Below are positions 60,286 to 64,000 of a stretch of 64,000 nucleotides of DNA, in pieces. Source of the stretch: CAIUPE01 sp046092445 (GTDB taxonomy: Bacteria; Pseudomonadota; Alphaproteobacteria; Rhizobiales; Beijerinckiaceae); the NCBI GenBank assembly GCA_046092445.1, contig JBJTDR010000017.1, positions 1-64,000 of the forward strand. Reading direction: 5' to 3'. Each line of letters starts with the position of its first letter. The first letter of the stretch is position 1. The notes under the pieces were generated by a model. It was not told the DNA's origin and made no database searches. It was given only the letters and a program-made list of their open reading frames with translations. Position numbers and translations under genes: made by a program.

Positions 60286-60825
60286 ATGGCACAAGATCTC
60301 ATACGGTTCGATCTGCTGGTTCAGGAAGCGATGCGAGACGTCGTTCGAAAGGTACTTGTCGACACGGCCGCCAACGGTTTGCCGGGGGAGCATCATTTCT
60401 TCGTTTCATTCCGGACGAATGCCCCGTCCGTTGGCATATCGACACGCCTTCTCGAGCGGCATCCGGCGGAGATGACGATTGTGCTTCAGCATCAGTTCTG
60501 GGATCTTTTGGTCTCGGATACCCATTTCGAGGTCAGCCTCTCGTTTGGCGGCATTCCCGAAAACCTGAAAATTCCGTTTTCGGCCCTTTCAGGCTTCTGG
60601 GATCCGTCCGTCGATTTTGGTCTGAAATTCGAACAAATCGAACTTGAGACGGCCGATAATGACATTGCGCTGGTTCGAGCGGAACCCGACATCTACCGCG
60701 AAAGTAGTTCCCAAAACAGCGCCTACAAGGCGGAGGAGCCGGACGACGAGTCGCCGGATCCAGTGGGCGCAGGGGACGGTAATGCGAAGGTTGTGAGCCT
60801 CAGCGCATTCCGGAAAAAGCCCTGA
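60286..60825 (+). CDS. sspB: SspB-alpha, ClpXP adaptor for ssrA-tagged proteins
   Basis: 179 residues. The N-terminal substrate-binding domain has IRFDLLVQEAMRDVVRKVLV, GLPGEHHFFVSFRTNAPSVG and FWDLLVSDTHFEVSLSFGGI. An acidic flexible linker follows (residues ~140-165), and the tail KVVSLSAFRKKP is the ClpX-binding (XB) motif. It delivers ssrA-tagged proteins to ClpXP. The tmRNA encoding that tag is immediately upstream, a direct functional pairing. Confidence 0.95.
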   Translation: MAQDLIRFDLLVQEAMRDVVRKVLVDTAANGLPGEHHFFVSFRTNAPSVGISTRLLERHPAEMTIVLQHQFWDLLVSDTHFEVSLSFGGIPENLKIPFSALSGFWDPSVDFGLKFEQIELETADNDIALVRAEPDIYRESSSQNSAYKAEEPDDESPDPVGAGDGNAKVVSLSAFRKKP

Positions 60826-60845
60826 GCACTCGATGAGGTGACGCC

Positions 60846-62252
60846 GTGGGCAATCCTCGCACATCCTCAACCCGCACCGAATCCGATAGTATGGGGCCGG
60901 TTGACGTCGCATCCGACCGCTATTGGGGCGCACAAACCGAACGCTCGCGGCAATACTTTGCAATCGGCCGGGAGCGGATGCGCCTGCCCGTAATCCGCGC
61001 GCTCGCCCTCATCAAGAAAACCGCGGCACTCCTTCATCGCGAGACCGGGCAACTCGCCCCGCATCTGGCCGACGCCATCACGCTCGCCGCCGATGAGATC
61101 CTCGCTGGCACCCTTGACTCGCATTTCCCCCTCGGCGTTTGGCAAACCGGCTCCGGCACCCAGACCAACATGAATGTCAACGAAGTCATCGCCAACCGCG
61201 GCAATGAACATCTCGGCGCGCCGCTTGGCGCGAAAGCACCCGTTCACCCCAATGACCACGTCAATCTCGGCCAGTCCTCGAACGATTCCTTCCCCACCGC
61301 CATGCACATCGCCGCAGCGCTGGAGATCACCCAGCGCCTTCTGCCCGCCCTCGATCAACTTCACGCGGCGCTTGCCTCAAAGGCCGAGGCCTTCGCCTCC
61401 ATCATAAAAATCGGGCGCACCCACCTGCAAGACGCAACACCCGTCACACTCGGGCAGGAATTTTCCGGCTATGCCGCCCAGATCGCCTCGGCCCGCATTC
61501 GAATCGCGGCTGCTCTCCCGACTTTATGGCCGCTTGCGCAAGGCGGCACCGCCGTCGGCACCGGCCTGAACACAAAAGCCGGTTTCGCCGAAGCCTTCGC
61601 TTCCGCCATTGCGCGAGCAACCGGCCTGCCCTTCATCTCCGCGCCGAACAAATTCGAAGCACTCGCCGCGCATGACGGTTTCGTCGTGCTGCACGGCACG
61701 ATTGACGCCGCCGCCATGGCGCTCTTCAAAATCGCCAACGACCTCCGTCTCCTCGCCTCCGGCCCGCGTTCCGGCCTCGGCGAACTCTCGCTGCCTGAAA
61801 ACGAACCAGGCTCGTCGATCATGCCGGGAAAGGTCAACCCGACCCAGACAGAGGCCGCCACAATGGTCGCCACCCGCATTCTCGGCAATCAGGCGACAAT
61901 CGCTTTCGCCGCCTCGCAGGGGCATTTCGAACTCAACGTCTTCAAACCCGTCATCATCGACACGCTCCTGCAATCGGTCGATCTCCTGAGCGATTGCATC
62001 AACAGCTTCCGCATCCACCTCGTCGAGGGCATTCAGGCCGACGAGCCGCGCATGAAAGAACTTCTGGACCGCTCCTTGATGCTTGTAACCGCACTCGTGC
62101 CCAAAATTGGCTACGACAAGGCCGCCGCCATCGCCAAAACCGCCCATCACAACGGCACAACGCTTCGCGAGGAAGCCATCGCCTCGGGTCTGATCTCGGG
62201 CGCTGAATTCGACCTTCTTGTTGATCCGTCCAAAATGCTTCACCCAAATTGA
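60846..62252 (+). CDS. fumC: Class II fumarate hydratase
   Basis: TCA-cycle fumarase, 468 residues, oxygen-stable iron-free type. Motifs: VASDRYWGAQTERSRQYFAI, WQTGSGTQTNMNVNEVIANR, NLGQSSNDSFPTAMHIAAAL, IGRTHLQDATPVTLGQEFSG and the signature GSSIMPGKVNPTQ. GTG start at 60846, 20 bp after sspB. It heads a run with the two small genes that follow. Confidence 0.96.
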   Translation: MGNPRTSSTRTESDSMGPVDVASDRYWGAQTERSRQYFAIGRERMRLPVIRALALIKKTAALLHRETGQLAPHLADAITLAADEILAGTLDSHFPLGVWQTGSGTQTNMNVNEVIANRGNEHLGAPLGAKAPVHPNDHVNLGQSSNDSFPTAMHIAAALEITQRLLPALDQLHAALASKAEAFASIIKIGRTHLQDATPVTLGQEFSGYAAQIASARIRIAAALPTLWPLAQGGTAVGTGLNTKAGFAEAFASAIARATGLPFISAPNKFEALAAHDGFVVLHGTIDAAAMALFKIANDLRLLASGPRSGLGELSLPENEPGSSIMPGKVNPTQTEAATMVATRILGNQATIAFAASQGHFELNVFKPVIIDTLLQSVDLLSDCINSFRIHLVEGIQADEPRMKELLDRSLMLVTALVPKIGYDKAAAIAKTAHHNGTTLREEAIASGLISGAEFDLLVDPSKMLHPN

Positions 62253-62259
62253 GCGTGCC

Positions 62260-62454
62260 ATGGCAGATATCATCAATCTGAAACACTTCAAAAAAAAGCA
62301 GGCCCGTGCCGGGGCAGAGACCCGCGCAAACGAAAACCGCATTCGATTCGGTCAGACAAAAGCCGAGAGAACCCGACAGACACTCGAGAAACAATCATTC
62401 GAGAAAACCCTCGATGCCCACGCACTCGTTCCGAAAGCGCCACCCAAGTCGTGA
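62260..62454 (+). CDS. DUF4169 family small protein
   Basis: 64 residues, highly basic and helical: MADIINLKHFKKKQARAGAE, then ENRIRFGQTKAERTRQTLEK and a Pro-rich end. This is the DUF4169 pattern, found with fumC and an RHH gene in this order of bacteria. Function unknown. The ATG at 62260 is 8 bp after the fumC stop; the next gene overlaps its stop as GTGA. Confidence 0.85.
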   Translation: MADIINLKHFKKKQARAGAETRANENRIRFGQTKAERTRQTLEKQSFEKTLDAHALVPKAPPKS

Positions 62455-62669
62455 ACCAAACACTCAGCAAACGCTCGGTCCGGATTGCCGGCCATTCCAC
62501 AAGCGTAACGCTTGAACCGGAATTCTGGCAGGCGCTTCGTGAAATCGCCAAAGGCGAGAAAACCAGTATCAACGCCCTCATCGCCCGCATCGATGCCGAA
62601 CGATCCGTCACCAATCTCTCATCCGCGATCCGGATATCAATCCTCGCGCATTACCGAAACCAGCCCTAG
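62451..62669 (+). CDS. Ribbon-helix-helix domain protein
   Basis: 72 residues with an RHH fold: KRSVRIAGHSTSVTLEPEFW gives the beta strand, then QALREIAKGEKTSINALIAR with two helices. It belongs to the RHH_4 type, a putative DNA-binding dimer. GTG start overlapping the DUF4169 stop suggests coupled translation. No target is known. The last four bases overlap the AsmA gene end on the other strand. Confidence 0.87.
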   Translation: MNQTLSKRSVRIAGHSTSVTLEPEFWQALREIAKGEKTSINALIARIDAERSVTNLSSAIRISILAHYRNQP

Positions 62670-64000
62670 GGGGCCGCAGGCGTAATCGATTTCAGATATT
62701 CATTGACCTGGTTGATGATCAACTCTTCTTCCGTCGGCATTTGAACGTCCGGCATGTTCAAAAGCCTGTTCAATTCGATCTCTTTCAGGCGCGCGGCTTC
62801 CGCCAACGCCTTGAGGCGGGCCACCTCCGCCGCCTTCAGGCGTGCGGCCTCTTCCTCGGCCCGGAGACGTGCCGCCTCTTCGGCCTTCAACCGCGCCTCT
62901 TCTTCAGCCTTCTTGCGCGCCGCCTCCGCTTCCGCCTTCACCCGCGCTTCTTCGGCCAACCGTGCTTCCTCTATAGCCCGCTTCTCCCGCTCGATACTCT
63001 CACGCTCCGCCTTCAAGCGGCGGATGAAGAAATTCCGTTCCCTCAAATCAGACTCGAAGGCCTCGATCCGCAAAAGCTCCCGCGTCACCGCGCGGGTTGT
63101 CAGCACATTCGTCAGTGTCGCCGTATCCACCGAGCGCTCGACGGCACCGCCCGCGCTCTTCCAAGAGACTCCCGCCTGCGGAATAGGGCCGGTCCAATCG
63201 GCAGGCGCCTGTTCCGTCGTCATCAGCACCCGACCATCAAACTTGCCGACTTTGAAATCGTAGCTGAGCGATCCCTCAACCCCGTTCGGCTTCACCTTGA
63301 CTGCCAAAGGTCCGAGCCGCGCCGTTCCTGCCGACAGCGTTACAGGTGTCGCAATCTCGGGCGTCGAAAGCGCCGCCCTGGCCAGTTCCTTCGCAAACAT
63401 CTCGTCAACGCGCCGCAGATCCGGCGGATCACGTTCCGCATCAAGCACGGCGGTCAAACGCGGCAATGCCCCGAGGTCGAACGCCTCGACCCGAGCATTA
63501 TAGAGTTTCACCGCACCGCCACCAGCAAGACTTGCAGCAAACCCCGCCATGCTCTCGCCCGACCCGCCAAGGTCAACATCGAGATCCAGCTTTCCGTCCA
63601 ACCCCGCATTCGGCAGCAGCGCCCTGACCGGCACGCCCTTCATTCCGATCTTGCCCGTATAGGTTGCAAGCGCATCTTGACGACGCAGCGCGAGGCTACC
63701 CGTCATCTGCCCGTCAGCAAACGCCGCCTTCGCATCGCTGATCTCGAACGCGTTCTCGTGCCATCGCACCATGAACGACGCGTCTTTGGCCGTCGGTCCG
63801 ACCCCGAGGGAGAATTCCGGTGTCCGCACCGCGACCAGCGCGTCGAAGGTCGGCTGCACCTGTGCACCGAACCGCGTCGACGACCAGAGGCCTCCGGAAT
63901 GTGAAGAAGTCGGCGTTCCAAGCACAAACGACGACAATCCGGCAAGCGACAGACGGTCAAACTCCAACGTACCCGAAACTTTACCGGTACTCCGCGCCAA
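62666..64000 (-). CDS. AsmA-family protein (5' end beyond window)
   Basis: C-terminal 444 residues; the frame runs off the right edge. The first ~300 residues show the beta-rich AsmA C-terminal domain (TGSLALRRQDALATYTGKIG, LDVDLGGSGESMAGFAASLA, GGAVKLYNARVEAFDLGALP). From about residue 310 a long charged coiled coil follows, built of repeats such as ARLKAEEAARLRAEEEAARL, then a short tail. AsmA proteins are inner-membrane anchored and linked to outer-membrane lipid traffic. The coiled coil is an unusual extension. The TTG at the edge is not a true start. Confidence 0.86.
   Translation of the reverse strand: MARSTGKVSGTLEFDRLSLAGLSSFVLGTPTSSHSGGLWSSTRFGAQVQPTFDALVAVRTPEFSLGVGPTAKDASFMVRWHENAFEISDAKAAFADGQMTGSLALRRQDALATYTGKIGMKGVPVRALLPNAGLDGKLDLDVDLGGSGESMAGFAASLAGGGAVKLYNARVEAFDLGALPRLTAVLDAERDPPDLRRVDEMFAKELARAALSTPEIATPVTLSAGTARLGPLAVKVKPNGVEGSLSYDFKVGKFDGRVLMTTEQAPADWTGPIPQAGVSWKSAGGAVERSVDTATLTNVLTTRAVTRELLRIEAFESDLRERNFFIRRLKAERESIEREKRAIEEARLAEEARVKAEAEAARKKAEEEARLKAEEAARLRAEEEAARLKAAEVARLKALAEAARLKEIELNRLLNMPDVQMPTEEELIINQVNEYLKSITPAAP

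Overview
The window is chromosomal DNA from an alphaproteobacterium, most probably of the order Hyphomicrobiales (Rhizobiales). Evidence for this is the permuted two-piece tmRNA gene with an ANDNYAPVAVAA tag next to an alpha-type sspB, the pyrB-pyrC(-like)-plsY-dprA order, the aminotransferase-hom-glpX order, and the fumC-DUF4169-ribbon-helix-helix trio. The sequence is moderately GC-rich with tightly packed genes and many 4-base ATGA/GTGA stop-start overlaps. I see no rRNA operon, prophage, insertion sequence or CRISPR array.

Layout. 1-16.6 kb: gatCA (gatA cut by the edge), ruvX, an AEC transporter, dprA, plsY (interrupted by an in-frame TGA), a dihydroorotase-like protein without its metal ligands, pyrB, topA, a tandem cold-shock protein with a DUF192 protein, a sirtuin, a sugar kinase and a hydratase, an unknown protein and a DUF305 protein. 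16.6-29.4 kb: a GMC oxidoreductase, a CHAD protein, tRNA-Glu, an EamA transporter, recJ, a FAH-family enzyme, PHA synthase, a lipoprotein, then aminotransferase-hom-glpX. 29.5-37.1 kb: a methylated-amine island with trimethylamine monooxygenase (tmm), an APC permease, a stand-alone GcvT-like protein and three dimethylamine monooxygenase components. It would take trimethylamine to TMAO and dimethylamine to methylamine plus formaldehyde; a TMAO demethylase is not in the window.

37.2-43.4 kb: a YihY protein, an unknown protein, a CBS protein, an MFS transporter, tRNA-Lys and leuA, which is preceded by a Leu-rich leader ORF and a good promoter. 43.4-53.0 kb: pdxY, a DUF4160/DUF2442 pair, then a minus-strand branched-chain amino acid block (ilvI, ilvN, ilvC). 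Between its genes sit a VapBC module, a GST, a MazEF module and a LysE exporter. ilvI carries a complete transcription attenuator with a 17-residue leader peptide. miaA and a small secreted protein lie upstream.

53.0-64.0 kb: serB, then thyA-GNAT-folA-hflK-hflC-DUF2065-degP on the minus strand, ssrA-sspB-fumC-DUF4169-RHH on the plus strand, and the 3' part of an AsmA-family gene at the right edge. The points most worth a second look are the TGA inside plsY, the two amino-acid leaders, the toxin-antitoxin modules inside the ilv block, the amine island without a TMAO demethylase, and several operator-like dyads.
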